Source of the DNA: Agrobacterium vitis
Lineage (GTDB): Bacteria; Pseudomonadota; Alphaproteobacteria; Rhizobiales; Rhizobiaceae
Reading direction: 5' to 3'
Length of the DNA: 64,000 nucleotides
Assembly: GCF_013426735.1 (NCBI RefSeq)
Contig: NZ_AP023272.1
Span: 124,001 to 188,000, forward strand
Positions 25,325 through 34,596 of this stretch are shown here, piece by piece (position 1 is the first letter of the stretch; the number at the start of each line of letters is the position of its first letter). The translations under genes were made by a program, and so were the position numbers. The notes below the pieces were generated by a model. That model saw nothing but the letters and a program-made list of their open reading frames with translations. It was not told the origin of the DNA and made no database searches.

Positions 25325-26075
25325 GACGGGGCAGAAAGTGGTGGGGCAAAAAGCAATCGAAAGACAGACCGGCGTGGCGCTCTGGCGGCAGATTGCTGAT
25401 CGAATCCGGGTATCGATCAGCGATGGCACCTATGACACCACGGGCATGGTACCGCCGGAAACGATTCTGGCTGGAGAATTTGGCGTCAACAGACATACGG
25501 TGCGCAGCGCGCTGGCGGCCCTTGCCCAGGAGGGGATCGTGCGCGCCGTTCAGGGACGCGGCACGCTGATCGAGCGACGAGATCGGATCAGTTTTCCGAT
25601 TTCAAAACGCACCCGTTTCACGCCCGGCATCGGCGATCAGGCGCGTGCGCTGCAAGGTCTGTTGCTGGAAAGCGCCGTCGAGACACCCAGCGCGGACCTG
25701 ATGGACCATTTGCAATTGGCAGACGGCGTTCAGGTAATCCGGCTGGAAGTGCTGCGCAAAGCGGATGGCCGAGCTGTGTCACGCTCTACCAGCTGGTTTC
25801 CCCTGCCCCGTTTCGAAGGGATCGATGTGGCTTATCGGCAGAGCGGCTCAATCACCGCCGCCTTCGCCGCTTGCGGCCTTGCCGATTATCTACGCGTGCG
25901 CACCGACATCAGCGCCGTCCATGCCGATCCTTCCGACCGGGATGAACTGGGCCTGTCACCCGGTGCCATCGTGATGATCACCAAAGCCCTGAACACCGAT
26001 CTGGAAGGCGCGCCGGTTCAATATGCCGTAACGCGCTTTCCCGCCGACAGGGTGCAGTTCACGATTGAGAGTTGA
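25323..26075 (+). CDS. phnF: GntR/HutC family regulator of phosphonate use
   Basis: A 250-residue regulator. The N-terminal winged helix includes LAGEFGVNRHTVRSALAAL and the wing VRAVQGRGTLIER. The C-terminal half is a UTRA-type ligand-binding domain (IRLEVLRKADGRAVSRST). It is divergent from phnG with 84 bases between starts; the shared spacer has the operator that it probably binds. Its 3' end overlaps the deoA 3' end by 17 bases, so the two transcripts converge. Confidence 0.93.
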   Translation: MTGQKVVGQKAIERQTGVALWRQIADRIRVSISDGTYDTTGMVPPETILAGEFGVNRHTVRSALAALAQEGIVRAVQGRGTLIERRDRISFPISKRTRFTPGIGDQARALQGLLLESAVETPSADLMDHLQLADGVQVIRLEVLRKADGRAVSRSTSWFPLPRFEGIDVAYRQSGSITAAFAACGLADYLRVRTDISAVHADPSDRDELGLSPGAIVMITKALNTDLEGAPVQYAVTRFPADRVQFTIES

Positions 26076-27378
26076 GCCGTTCAACCACCGCAGACACAGA
26101 CGCAGGTGCCTCATCGCCGATGGCATAGCTTGCCGCGATGACCTGCGCGGCGCGGGTGCCGCTGGCTTCATCGGCGGCATGCACCACGGCCAGAACGTCG
26201 CCTTTGCTAACAGTGGTCCCCACCGGCAGGAAGCCGCTGAAGCCAACCGAATGGTCAATCCTGTCCGAGGGACGTCGGCGACCTCCGCCAAGGTCGATCA
26301 CCGCAAGGCCGATATCGCGGGTGGCGACCGTGGAAATGAAGCCGGATTGTGTAGCAAGAACCGGAATATCCAGCACCGCCTTGGGCAGATATTGGCCAGC
26401 CCTGTCGATGAAATCCACCGGCCCGCCCAGCCCATGCACCATACGTCCGAAAATCTCGGCAGCCCGACCACTTTCCAGGGCGTGACGACACCTGATGTCA
26501 GCAGCGTTCTGATCCGGCTCGACCCCGGCATTGACCAGCATCTCGGCACCGAGCGCCAGTGTCACGGTCTCCAGCCGGGTTCCCGCCTTATCCCCTCTCA
26601 GGAAGGCGACCGCATTGGCTATTTCCACGGCATTGCCTGCACAATCCGCCAGAGGCTCATTCATATCGGTCAGCAGCGCCGAGGTTCTGGTGCCTGCGCC
26701 ATTGGCGACCGCCACCAGTGAACGTGCCAGCGCCCGGGCCTCATCGATCTGGCCCATGAAGGCGCCGTTGCCGAACTTTACATCCATCACCAGGCTCTCC
26801 AATCCGCTGGCGAGCTTTTTGGACAGAATGGATGCCGTGATCAACGGCACGGATTCTACCGTCGCCGTCACATCGCGGACCGCGTAAAGCCGTTTGTCGG
26901 CGGGAGCGAGGTCGGCGGTCTGGCCGATGATGGCGCAGCCAATCTCCTCCACCAAGGCACGGAAGACCGAGGCATCCGGCGCAATATCATAGCCGGGTAT
27001 CGATTCCAGCTTGTCCAGTGTCCCACCGGTATGGCCAAGTCCCCGCCCGGAAATCATCGGCACAGCTAGCCCGCAGGCGGCCATCATCGGGGCCAGCATC
27101 AGCGAGACATTGTCGCCGACGCCGCCGGTGGAATGCTTGTCGGCCACGGGACGGCCCGCCGTCTTCCACGATAGAACCGTACCGCTGTCGCGCATCGCCA
27201 AGGTCAGCGCCACCGTCTCGGCATCGCTCATGCCCCGCAGAAAGACCGCCATGGCAAAGGCGGCGATCTGCCCTTCCGACAGTTCATCCCGGCTCAAGGC
27301 ACGGATGAAGGCCTGGAGATCGGCGCTGCAAAGCTCCTCTCCGTCGCGCTTGCGGCGAATGATCTCCACAGCCTGCAT
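26059..27378 (-). CDS. deoA: thymidine phosphorylase
   Basis: A 439-residue enzyme that splits thymidine and deoxyuridine with phosphate to base and deoxyribose 1-phosphate. Family motifs: VEIIRRKRDGEEL at the start, DKHSTGGVGDNVSLML for phosphate, SGRGLGHTGGTLDKLES (the family signature) and LVMDVKFGNGAFM. The length matches E. coli DeoA (440) when the ATG at 27378 is used, one base after the deoC stop. A longer frame would overlap deoC by 59 bases. It is the last gene of the nucleoside operon. Confidence 0.96.
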   Translation of the reverse strand: MQAVEIIRRKRDGEELCSADLQAFIRALSRDELSEGQIAAFAMAVFLRGMSDAETVALTLAMRDSGTVLSWKTAGRPVADKHSTGGVGDNVSLMLAPMMAACGLAVPMISGRGLGHTGGTLDKLESIPGYDIAPDASVFRALVEEIGCAIIGQTADLAPADKRLYAVRDVTATVESVPLITASILSKKLASGLESLVMDVKFGNGAFMGQIDEARALARSLVAVANGAGTRTSALLTDMNEPLADCAGNAVEIANAVAFLRGDKAGTRLETVTLALGAEMLVNAGVEPDQNAADIRCRHALESGRAAEIFGRMVHGLGGPVDFIDRAGQYLPKAVLDIPVLATQSGFISTVATRDIGLAVIDLGGGRRRPSDRIDHSVGFSGFLPVGTTVSKGDVLAVVHAADEASGTRAAQVIAASYAIGDEAPASVSAVVERLNSQS

Positions 27379-27379
27379 A

Positions 27380-28168
27380 TCAATAGCCGCTGGCTGGGCC
27401 TGAGGATTTTTCGCCGGATAGAATGGCCAGAATATCATTCAACAGGCCGGATGCGCCGAAACGGAAGGTGGAGGGCATCACCCAATCCTCCCCCATGATT
27501 GCGCTGGCGTGGCGAAAATACAGGCTCGCCTCCTTGACCGTGGAAATGCCACCCGCCGGCTTGAAGCCGACTTTGCGGCCACTGTCTCGGATTTCCTGGA
27601 GCATGATGTCTGCGGCCTCCAGAGTGGCGTTGACCGCAACCTTGCCGGTCGATGTCTTGATGAAATCCGCACCTTCGGCAATTGCAATCTGCGAGGCACG
27701 GCGGGTAAGGGCGGCGGTTTTCAACTCGCCGGTTTCCAGAATGACCTTGAGAATTGCGGGCGAGGCGATCACCGCCCTGACAGCCCGAATCATGTCCATC
27801 ACTGCCGTTTCATCGCCTTCGATAAAAGCATGGTAGGGGATGACCAGATCGATCTCGTCCGCGCCGTCGGCCAGAGCAGCTTCGGTTTCCGCGACAACCG
27901 CCGCAATATCAAGATCGCCCGAAGGGAAATTGACCACCGTTGCGATCTTCACCTGGCCGTCATGACCAAGCAATCCTCGCGCCTTTGCTACGAAACGCGG
28001 CCAGATGCAGATCGCCGCCGTATGGCCAAATGGCGTGATGGCACGGGCGCACAGTTCATCAATCTCTTCGGGTCTGCAATCGTCTTTCAGATTGGTCAGA
28101 TCCAGCACCGACAGGGCAACAGCAGCGCATTCGCGCAGTTCACGGCTATCCAAGATCTGCTCCTCCAT
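27380..28168 (-). CDS. deoC: deoxyribose-phosphate aldolase
   Basis: A 262-residue class I aldolase that splits deoxyribose 5-phosphate to glyceraldehyde 3-phosphate and acetaldehyde. The Schiff-base lysine is in GADFIKTSTGK and the second lysine in VGFKPAGGIST. The ATG at 28168 follows a TTG by one codon, and the frame overlaps the punA end by 23 bases, indicating coupling. Phosphopentomutase (deoB), which makes its substrate, is encoded at 53.5 kb. Confidence 0.96.
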   Translation of the reverse strand: MEEQILDSRELRECAAVALSVLDLTNLKDDCRPEEIDELCARAITPFGHTAAICIWPRFVAKARGLLGHDGQVKIATVVNFPSGDLDIAAVVAETEAALADGADEIDLVIPYHAFIEGDETAVMDMIRAVRAVIASPAILKVILETGELKTAALTRRASQIAIAEGADFIKTSTGKVAVNATLEAADIMLQEIRDSGRKVGFKPAGGISTVKEASLYFRHASAIMGEDWVMPSTFRFGASGLLNDILAILSGEKSSGPASGY

Positions 28169-28955
28169 CAACGATCATTCGCTTGAGGATGGCGACAAGC
28201 CGTCTTCCACCAATCGGAGCCATGTCCTTGGTCTCCTCGTGGCTGAGTTCGGCACCCGTCATCCCTGCCCCATAATTGGTGATAACCGACGCCGCCGCAA
28301 CCTTCAGACCAAAAAACCGTGCCAGAATGACTTCCGGCACGGTGGACATGCCCACCGCATCGGCACCCAGCGTCCGCGCCATGCGGATTTCCGCTGGCGT
28401 CTCAAAACTTGGCCCAGAAAACCACATATAGACGCCGGATGACAGAGAAATGTCTTCAGCGTCTGCCGCACGGCGCATGGCCTCGGCCAATTCGCCGTCA
28501 TAGGCCTGGGTCATGCCGACAAACCGGCCATCCCCCGTCTCGCCGATCAGCGGATTACGGCCAGAAAAATTAATGTGGTCAATCAACTGCATCACCGAGC
28601 CGGGCGGCATGTCGGCCCGCAAGGAACCGGCGGCATTGGTGAGGATCAGCGTCGTCACGCCAAGCGCTGCCAGCGTCTCGATGGGCAACCGCATGGCTGC
28701 CGCATCACCCTCTTCGTAATAATGCACCCTGCCCGCCAGCATGATAATCGGCTGACCGGCGAAAAGCCCGGCCACCAACTCCTTGGCATGGCCGGAAACG
28801 CCGCCCTGCGGAAAACCCGGTATGTCGGGAAAGGGAATGCGAACCGCATTCTCAACCTCGTCCACCAATCCGCCAAGGCCGGAACCCAGCACGATAGCGA
28901 TGCGTGGCAAAAGCCCGTTCAGCCTGTCGATGAGCAGATCGACCGCCGGGGTCAT
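28146..28955 (-). CDS. punA: purine nucleoside phosphorylase
   Basis: A 269-residue trimeric-type phosphorylase that converts purine (deoxy)nucleosides to base plus pentose 1-phosphate. Motifs are AIVLGSGLGGLVDE near the start, GRVHYYEEGDAAAMRLPI, LTNAAGSLRADMPPGS and the C-terminal ITNYGAGMTGAELSHEET. The starting ATG overlaps the cdd stop by four bases. Confidence 0.95.
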   Translation of the reverse strand: MTPAVDLLIDRLNGLLPRIAIVLGSGLGGLVDEVENAVRIPFPDIPGFPQGGVSGHAKELVAGLFAGQPIIMLAGRVHYYEEGDAAAMRLPIETLAALGVTTLILTNAAGSLRADMPPGSVMQLIDHINFSGRNPLIGETGDGRFVGMTQAYDGELAEAMRRAADAEDISLSSGVYMWFSGPSFETPAEIRMARTLGADAVGMSTVPEVILARFFGLKVAAASVITNYGAGMTGAELSHEETKDMAPIGGRRLVAILKRMIVDGGADLG

Positions 28956-29344
28956 CCGAGTGTATCCGTCTCGAAGCTGAAGGGCAGCAATTCGTCCATG
29001 CTCATCACCTTTTGCACGCCCACGTCGTCGCAGAGGTAGATTTTCGTCTCAGCCGAAGCAAATTCCCGGATCTTCTGGCGGCAGCCGCCGCAAGGTGGGC
29101 AAAGCGCCAGCTTTTCAGCGATGACGGCAATCTCGACGATCTTTCGTCCACCACCCATGACCATGCAGCCGATGGCCGTCGGCTCGGCGCACCAGCCTTG
29201 AGGAAAAGACAGGTTCTCGATATTCGCGCCAACATAGATCTTGCCATCATCGGCGCGGATTGCAGCGCCAACCGGAAATTTCGAATAGGGCGCATGGGCA
29301 TGGCGCATGGCATCGCGGGCCGCCTCGAACAGGTCGTGAGACAT
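28952..29344 (-). CDS. cdd: cytidine deaminase
   Basis: A 130-residue zinc enzyme that turns cytidine and deoxycytidine into uridine forms. Zinc and catalytic residues are visible as WCAEPTAIG (Cys, Glu) and LCPPCGGCRQKI (two Cys). The length is that of the short homotetrameric type. It begins two bases after the permease stop, and punA overlaps its end. Confidence 0.96.
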   Translation of the reverse strand: MSHDLFEAARDAMRHAHAPYSKFPVGAAIRADDGKIYVGANIENLSFPQGWCAEPTAIGCMVMGGGRKIVEIAVIAEKLALCPPCGGCRQKIREFASAETKIYLCDDVGVQKVMSMDELLPFSFETDTLG

Positions 29345-29345
29345 A

Positions 29346-30317
29346 TTACCGTTCCTTCACATAGGGCACGCCGCCCGCCTTGGGACCATTGGCAGCCCCG
29401 ATAAAGCCAGCCAGCAGGATACAGGTGAGAATATAGGGCAAGGCCTGGAAAATCTGTACTGGCACTTCACCAATGCCCGGCACCGCCTTGCCCTGCATGA
29501 AATTGGACATCGCATCGAGAAAGCCGAACAGCAGGCAGGCAAACATCACAGGCACCGGCTTCCATTTGGCAAAGATCAGCGCGGCAAGCGCGATATAACC
29601 CTTGCCCGCCGACATGTCACGGATGAAGGCCGCCGATTGGGCGATGGCGAGATAGGCTCCAGCAAAGCCGCAAAGAAAGCCTGCAACGATCACCGCCCTG
29701 TAGCGCAGCCAGGCCACGGAGATCCCTGCCGTATCGACCGCACCAGGATTTTCGCCCACGGCCCGCAATCTCAGGCCAAAGCGGGTACGGTACAGCACCC
29801 ACCAGCTCAGCGGCACGGCCAGAAAGGCCAGATAGGTCAAGACATTGTTGCCGGAAACCACATTGGCATAGAGAGGACCGAGAAACGGCACGTCACGCAG
29901 GGCATCAGTGCCTGGAAGCACAATCGGCTGAAAGCGGGCATCACCCGGCAGCTGCGGGGTGCGTCCGCCCTGGCTGAACCAGGCCTGTCCCAGCACCGCC
30001 GTCAAACCGGCTGCGACGAAATTCAGCGCCACGCCGGAAATGATCTGATTGCCGCGATTGGTGATCGAGGCAAAGCCATGGATCAGCGAAAAGCCGATGG
30101 ACACCGCAATGCCGCCTGCAAGCCCAGCCCAGGCCGAACCGGTGAGATAGGCAACACAGGCCGCCGCGAAAGCACCCGCCAGCATCTTGCCTTCCAATCC
30201 GATGTCGAAAACCCCGGCCCGTTCGGAAAACAGTCCGGCCAGCGCCGTGAAAATCAACGGAATCGACAGGCGCACCGTGGAGCCCAGGATGCTGACGATC
30301 ATATCGAAATTGTCCAT
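29346..30317 (-). CDS. nucleoside ABC transporter permease (second)
   Basis: A 323-residue inner-membrane permease of the branched-chain/monosaccharide type found with BMP-family binding proteins. At least eight hydrophobic segments are visible. LFSERAGVFDIGLEGKMLAG near the N-terminus and GENPGAVDTAGISV are typical of nucleoside permeases of this type (NupQ-like). It is paired with the longer permease encoded 12 bases upstream. Confidence 0.92.
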   Translation of the reverse strand: MDNFDMIVSILGSTVRLSIPLIFTALAGLFSERAGVFDIGLEGKMLAGAFAAACVAYLTGSAWAGLAGGIAVSIGFSLIHGFASITNRGNQIISGVALNFVAAGLTAVLGQAWFSQGGRTPQLPGDARFQPIVLPGTDALRDVPFLGPLYANVVSGNNVLTYLAFLAVPLSWWVLYRTRFGLRLRAVGENPGAVDTAGISVAWLRYRAVIVAGFLCGFAGAYLAIAQSAAFIRDMSAGKGYIALAALIFAKWKPVPVMFACLLFGFLDAMSNFMQGKAVPGIGEVPVQIFQALPYILTCILLAGFIGAANGPKAGGVPYVKER

Positions 30318-30329
30318 ATCGTCAGATCC

Positions 30330-31460
30330 TCACTTGCTTGATATGACTGGGCGGGCAGCCGGGCGGGCAATCGTCTGATAGAAACGCACCAGCGCCGGTC
30401 GAAACATGAATTCCAGCGCGCCAGCAAACAGGATCACCAGACCCTGGATGACCACGATCATATCGCGGGTGATATTGGGCATATCGAAGGACAGTTCCGC
30501 GCCGCCCTGGTAGAGCACGCCGAACAGGATAGCGGCGATGACGATGCCGAGCGGATGGCTGCGGCCCATCAGGCTGACCGCGATACCGACAAATCCCGCG
30601 CCACCGACAAACTCCACCTGGAGGCGAGCGGAAGCGCCCATCACCGTATTCAGCGACATCATACCGGCCAGGCCACCTGATATCAGCATGGTGATGATGA
30701 CGATCTTTACATAGGGAATGCCGGCATAGGCTGCCGCCGAACGGCTGATGCCGAGCGTGCGCATTTCATAGCCAAGCTTGGTGCGCCAGATCAGCACCCA
30801 GACGGCGAAAGCCATGACCAGGGCGATGATGAAAGAAACGTTGAAGGGTGCCGGGCCGAGCTTCAGGCCAAACAGCGCCATCAACCAATCCAGCTTCGGC
30901 AATTGCCCGCCCTCCAGAAAGGTCCTGGTTTCCGGCGCCATCTTGCCCGGCACGATCAGCACATGCACCAGAAGATACACCATCAGCGCCGCGCCGATGA
31001 AGTTGAACATGATGGTGGTGATGACGATATGACTGCCGCGTTTTGCCTGCAACCAGGCCGGGATCAACGCCCAGGCCGCCCCAAACAGAGCCGCCCCGAT
31101 CACCGCAAACGGCATGGTGACATACCAGGGACAATAATGGTCCAATGCCAAGGCCACCAGCGCCGCCCCGAGACCACCGACATAGGCCTGACCTTCGGAG
31201 CCGATATTGAACAGCCCCGCATGATAGGCAACGGCAACCGACAGACCGGTAAAGATGAAATTGGTGGCATAATAGAGCGTAAAACCAATGCCTTCGCCGC
31301 GACCCAGCGCGCCTTGAAGCATGAGGACCAGCGCGTCCCAAGGATTTTCGCCGATGATCCACACGACCAGGCCGGAAATCAAAAAAGCCAGGAGCAGATT
31401 GATTAACGGCAAAAGCCCGTAGGTGATCCAGTTCGGCAGCGGAATGGAAGCGGTACTCAT
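30330..31460 (-). CDS. nucleoside ABC transporter permease (first)
   Basis: A 376-residue inner-membrane permease of the NupP type with about ten hydrophobic segments. AYHAGLFNIGSEGQAYVGG is the family hallmark and GISRSAAAYAGIPY the cytoplasmic coupling loop. The ATG at 31460 has GAGG five bases before it. It begins seven bases after the ATPase stop. Confidence 0.92.
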   Translation of the reverse strand: MSTASIPLPNWITYGLLPLINLLLAFLISGLVVWIIGENPWDALVLMLQGALGRGEGIGFTLYYATNFIFTGLSVAVAYHAGLFNIGSEGQAYVGGLGAALVALALDHYCPWYVTMPFAVIGAALFGAAWALIPAWLQAKRGSHIVITTIMFNFIGAALMVYLLVHVLIVPGKMAPETRTFLEGGQLPKLDWLMALFGLKLGPAPFNVSFIIALVMAFAVWVLIWRTKLGYEMRTLGISRSAAAYAGIPYVKIVIITMLISGGLAGMMSLNTVMGASARLQVEFVGGAGFVGIAVSLMGRSHPLGIVIAAILFGVLYQGGAELSFDMPNITRDMIVVIQGLVILFAGALEFMFRPALVRFYQTIARPAARPVISSK

Positions 31461-31467
31461 CAAAACC

Positions 31468-32979
31468 TCAAGCGGCAATGCCGGCCATCATCAGGCCCAG
31501 CGTCTGTTCATCGGCATCTGCCGTCTTTTCACCCACCACCTTGCCGGCAAACATCACCAGGATCCGGTCGGACAAGGAGCGGATTTCATCCAGTTCCACC
31601 GAGACCAGCAGCAGCGCCTTGCCCTTATCACGGGTTTCGACGATGCGCCGGTGAATGAATTCAATGGCACCGATATCGACGCCACGGGTCGGCTGGCCGA
31701 TGATCAGCACGTTCGGATCGCGCTCTATCTCGCGGGCAACGACGATCTTCTGCTGATTGCCACCGGAAAAATTGGCAGTCTTCAAGCGGGGATTTGGCGG
31801 TCGGATATCATATTTGGCAATCTCGACCTCGGCGGCGGCGCGGATCGCCTTCGGATCAAGAAACATGCCTTTTCCATAGCGCTCGTCACGATGATAGCCG
31901 AGAATAGCGTTCTGGCTTTCCTCAAAGGGCAGGACGAGGCCCATATGGTGGCGATCTTCAGGGATATGGGCAAGCCCAAGATCTCTCAATCGAGCCGGAT
32001 CATAACCGGTCACCAATTTGCCCGCGATGAGGATCTCGCCCGACATCGGCTTGCGAATGCCGGTGATCGCTTCCAGCAACTCGCTCTGGCCATTGCCAGC
32101 CACACCGGCAATGCCGACAATCTCACCTTCGCGCACATCGAAGGACACATCATCGACCATCACGACGCCGCGACTATCCTTGACGGTCAGGTTGCGCACC
32201 GACAGCAGAACGTCACGCGGCTGCGCAGGCTGCTTGTCCACCCGCAGCAGCACCCGGCGGCCAACCATCAGTTCCGCCAATTCCTCCACTGATGTCTCCG
32301 CCGTCTTGCGGGTGGCAACGATTTCGCCGCGCCGCATGACGGAAACCGTATCGGTAATCGCCATGATCTCCCGCAGTTTGTGGGTAATCAGGATAACCGT
32401 TTTGCCCTGATCGCGCAGAACACGCAGGATCTTGAAGAGATGATCAGCCTCGGCGGGCGTCAAAACCCCTGTAGGCTCGTCGAGAATGAGAATATCGGCA
32501 CCGCGATACAGCGCTTTGAGAATTTCCACCCGCTGCTGGCGACCAACCGGCAATTCCTCGACCACGGCATCGGGATCGACATCCAGCCCGTAATCCGTTT
32601 CCAGCTGTTTCAGGGAGGCGCGGGCCGCTGCCGTTCCCTTGGCCAGCAAAGCGCCGCCTTCGGCGCCCAGCATGACATTTTCCAGCACGGTAAAATTTTC
32701 GACCAGCATGAAATGCTGATGCACCATGCCGATTCCACTGGAAATGGCCGTCTGGCTGTCCTTGATGACCGTAGCCTGGCCGCCGATTTTGATTTCGCCG
32801 CCATCTGCCTGGTAAAATCCATAGAGGATCGACATCAGCGTCGATTTCCCGGCACCGTTCTCACCGATAATGCCATGGATCGAGCCCTTGGCCACGGTCA
32901 GGTTGATATTCTTGTTGGCATGAACCGGACCGAACTTCTTGTCGATCCCGATGAGTTCAATCGCAGGGGTTTGGGCCAC
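31468..32979 (-). CDS. nucleoside ABC transporter ATP-binding protein (two ABC domains)
   Basis: A 503-residue tandem ABC ATPase. Domain 1 has Walker A GENGAGKSTLMSIL and Walker B ILILDEPTGVLTPAE, with a degenerate signature at PVGRQQRVEILKAL. Domain 2 has the divergent P-loop GVAGNGQSELLEAI and an intact FSGGNQQKIVVAREI, as is usual in this family. The start is a GTG with GGAG eight bases upstream. It lies downstream of the binding-protein gene, separated by a terminator hairpin and a repeat. Confidence 0.93.
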   Translation of the reverse strand: MAQTPAIELIGIDKKFGPVHANKNINLTVAKGSIHGIIGENGAGKSTLMSILYGFYQADGGEIKIGGQATVIKDSQTAISSGIGMVHQHFMLVENFTVLENVMLGAEGGALLAKGTAAARASLKQLETDYGLDVDPDAVVEELPVGRQQRVEILKALYRGADILILDEPTGVLTPAEADHLFKILRVLRDQGKTVILITHKLREIMAITDTVSVMRRGEIVATRKTAETSVEELAELMVGRRVLLRVDKQPAQPRDVLLSVRNLTVKDSRGVVMVDDVSFDVREGEIVGIAGVAGNGQSELLEAITGIRKPMSGEILIAGKLVTGYDPARLRDLGLAHIPEDRHHMGLVLPFEESQNAILGYHRDERYGKGMFLDPKAIRAAAEVEIAKYDIRPPNPRLKTANFSGGNQQKIVVAREIERDPNVLIIGQPTRGVDIGAIEFIHRRIVETRDKGKALLLVSVELDEIRSLSDRILVMFAGKVVGEKTADADEQTLGLMMAGIAA

Positions 32980-32989
32980 GTGCAAAACT

Positions 32990-33093
32990 CCGGATAGAGT
33001 ATTTCCAGCAAAGGTGCGAAGCAGGTTTGCGTCCGGAAATGCAAAAAGAGAGAGAATTTTCGCTGTTCGGCGAAAAGCGAAAACGCTCTAACG
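32990..33093. repeat. rhizobial RIME-like intergenic repeat
   Basis: The stretch TTTCCAGCAAAGGTGCGAAG with GTCCGGAAATGC, followed by TTTTCGC...GCGAAAA arms and CGCTCTA, matches a dispersed palindromic repeat that I recognise from rhizobial genomes. It fills the spacer between the BMP gene and the ATPase gene and includes its leader. Confidence 0.6.
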
Positions 33094-33099
33094 GACATG

Positions 33100-33135
33100 A
33101 AAAGGGCGCGAGGCGGAATGCCGCTCGCGCCCTCG
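33100..33135 (-). terminator. attenuating terminator after the BMP gene
   Basis: A G/C-rich hairpin (GGGCGCGAG at 33104-33112 with CTCGCGCCC at 33124-33132) begins 10 bases after the BMP stop on the minus strand and is followed by TTTTCAT. It probably reduces read-through into the ATPase and permease genes, a common way to overproduce the binding protein. Confidence 0.75.
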
Positions 33136-33142
33136 TTTCAGA

Positions 33143-34135
33143 TCACTTCGGGCAGGAATTGTCTGCCATGTAATCATGAACCTTGACTGTGCCTGCAATG
33201 ATATCGGCGCGGGCCTTTTCGACAGCCGCCTTCATTTCCGGTGTAATCAACGCCTTGTTATTGTCATCGAGCGCTGCCATCACGCCGTCTTCCTTGACGC
33301 CAAGCACTTCAAGGCCGGGCTTGAACTTGTCAGCCTTGGCATCGGCATAAGCGTTATAGACAGCAAGATCGACGCGCTTGACCATCGAGGTCAGGACCGA
33401 GCCGGGATGCAGGTGGTTCTGGTTGGAATCGACGCCGATCGACAGTTTCTTGGCATCGGCTGCGGTCTGCAACACACCCATGCCGGATGCACCGGCCGCC
33501 GCGTAGATCACGTCGGAGCCCTGATCCATCTGGTTCTTGGTCAACTCGCCAGCGCGAACCGGATCGTTCCAGGCAGCACCCGTGGTGCCAACCATGTTCT
33601 GCAACACTTCGATCTTTGGATTGGCAGCGCGGGCGCCCTGCTCATAGCCGCATTCGAACTTGCGGATCAGCGGAATGTCCATGCCGCCGACAAAGCTGAC
33701 TTTGCCGGTTTTGGAAGCCATACCGGCCAGCAGACCAACCAGATACGAGCCTTCTTCTTCCTTGAAGACCACCGAGCGGACATTCGGCTTATCCACAACC
33801 GAATCGACGATCACGAATTTGGTGTCTGGAAATTCGGTCGCAACCTTTTCCATGGCCGAGGTCCAGGCGAAGGATACCGCGACAATCGGGCTGAAGCCCT
33901 TGGAGGCAAAATTGCGGATTGCCTGTTCGCCCTGGGTATCGCTGGTCGGTTCGAAATCCCGGAACTTGATGCCGGTTTCCTTCTCGAACTTGTCCGCGCC
34001 GTTGAATGCTGCCTCGTTGAAGGATTTGTCGAACTTGCCGCCGGTGCCATAGACGAGCGCCGGCTTGATGTCAGCAGCGAGCGCCGAGGCCGACATGGCG
34101 GCCATGGCAAACAGCGTGATTAGGGATTTCTTCAT
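33143..34135 (-). CDS. BMP family nucleoside-binding protein
   Basis: A 330-residue periplasmic binding protein of the BMP/Med type, which bind purine nucleosides in characterised members. The signal peptide MKKSLITLFAMAAMSASALAA has no lipobox Cys, so the protein is soluble. YGTGGKFDKSFNEAAFNG and FVGGMDIPLIRKFECGYEQG are typical. It is the first gene of the minus-strand nucleoside operon. The start has a weak Shine-Dalgarno (AGGGC). Confidence 0.92.
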   Translation of the reverse strand: MKKSLITLFAMAAMSASALAADIKPALVYGTGGKFDKSFNEAAFNGADKFEKETGIKFRDFEPTSDTQGEQAIRNFASKGFSPIVAVSFAWTSAMEKVATEFPDTKFVIVDSVVDKPNVRSVVFKEEEGSYLVGLLAGMASKTGKVSFVGGMDIPLIRKFECGYEQGARAANPKIEVLQNMVGTTGAAWNDPVRAGELTKNQMDQGSDVIYAAAGASGMGVLQTAADAKKLSIGVDSNQNHLHPGSVLTSMVKRVDLAVYNAYADAKADKFKPGLEVLGVKEDGVMAALDDNNKALITPEMKAAVEKARADIIAGTVKVHDYMADNSCPK

Positions 34136-34596
34136 TGTGCAGCCCTGATGTTGCTTGTGTTGTTCTTTATAGGCTTTCCATACACGCCGGATATTGCGAC
34201 GTGACAAGACCAGCCCGCCCCCTCTTAGGTTCGGCTGGGGCGCATCCTTGCACGGCTTTCCAAAAAATTCACCAGATTTTTTTCAACTGGTAAATATTAA
34301 CAGGATTGCTGTTTTTTGAAGCTGAAAGACGAAAAACAAGCCGCATCAACGGCTTGTTTGCTCTATTTTTAGCCGACAGGCGGCTCGCACCTGTATAGCA
34401 TAGCCCGTTTTAACCACAGGCGTTGTTTGGCAGACAGCGCTGATGGTCGTCCTCGGCGTCATAAAACGGACCCGCCCGAAGAGTTTTTACGGCAAACGTC
34501 TCTCCGCAACCAGCCTTTTACAGCTCTAAATCCACATGACGTCAGAATACACCTCAGAGCGATAGGTATTACCGCCGTCATAGACCGGGAGCGTGC
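34136..34596. other. spacer upstream of the BMP gene, no gene seen
   Basis: About 460 bases without a convincing frame. It must contain the BMP promoter; A/T-rich runs and an ACCAG...CTGGT repeat lie near 34270-34300. A perfect 10-bp stem (34334-34343 / 34350-34359, 6-base loop) is flanked by T-rich sequence on both strands and could end transcripts in either direction. I saw no recognisable riboswitch. Confidence 0.5.
34334..34359. terminator. bidirectional terminator-like hairpin
   Basis: AAACAAGCCG and its perfect complement enclose a six-base loop. The plus side continues GCTCTATTTTT and the minus side TTCGTCTTT. It could stop transcription leaving the small membrane gene (minus). Confidence 0.5.

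Noticed and set aside
34136..34330. Riboswitch before the nucleoside-binding protein gene
   Set aside because: A purine- or deoxyguanosine-sensing aptamer would make sense here, but I found none of the conserved purine-aptamer loop sequences or a clear three-way junction.
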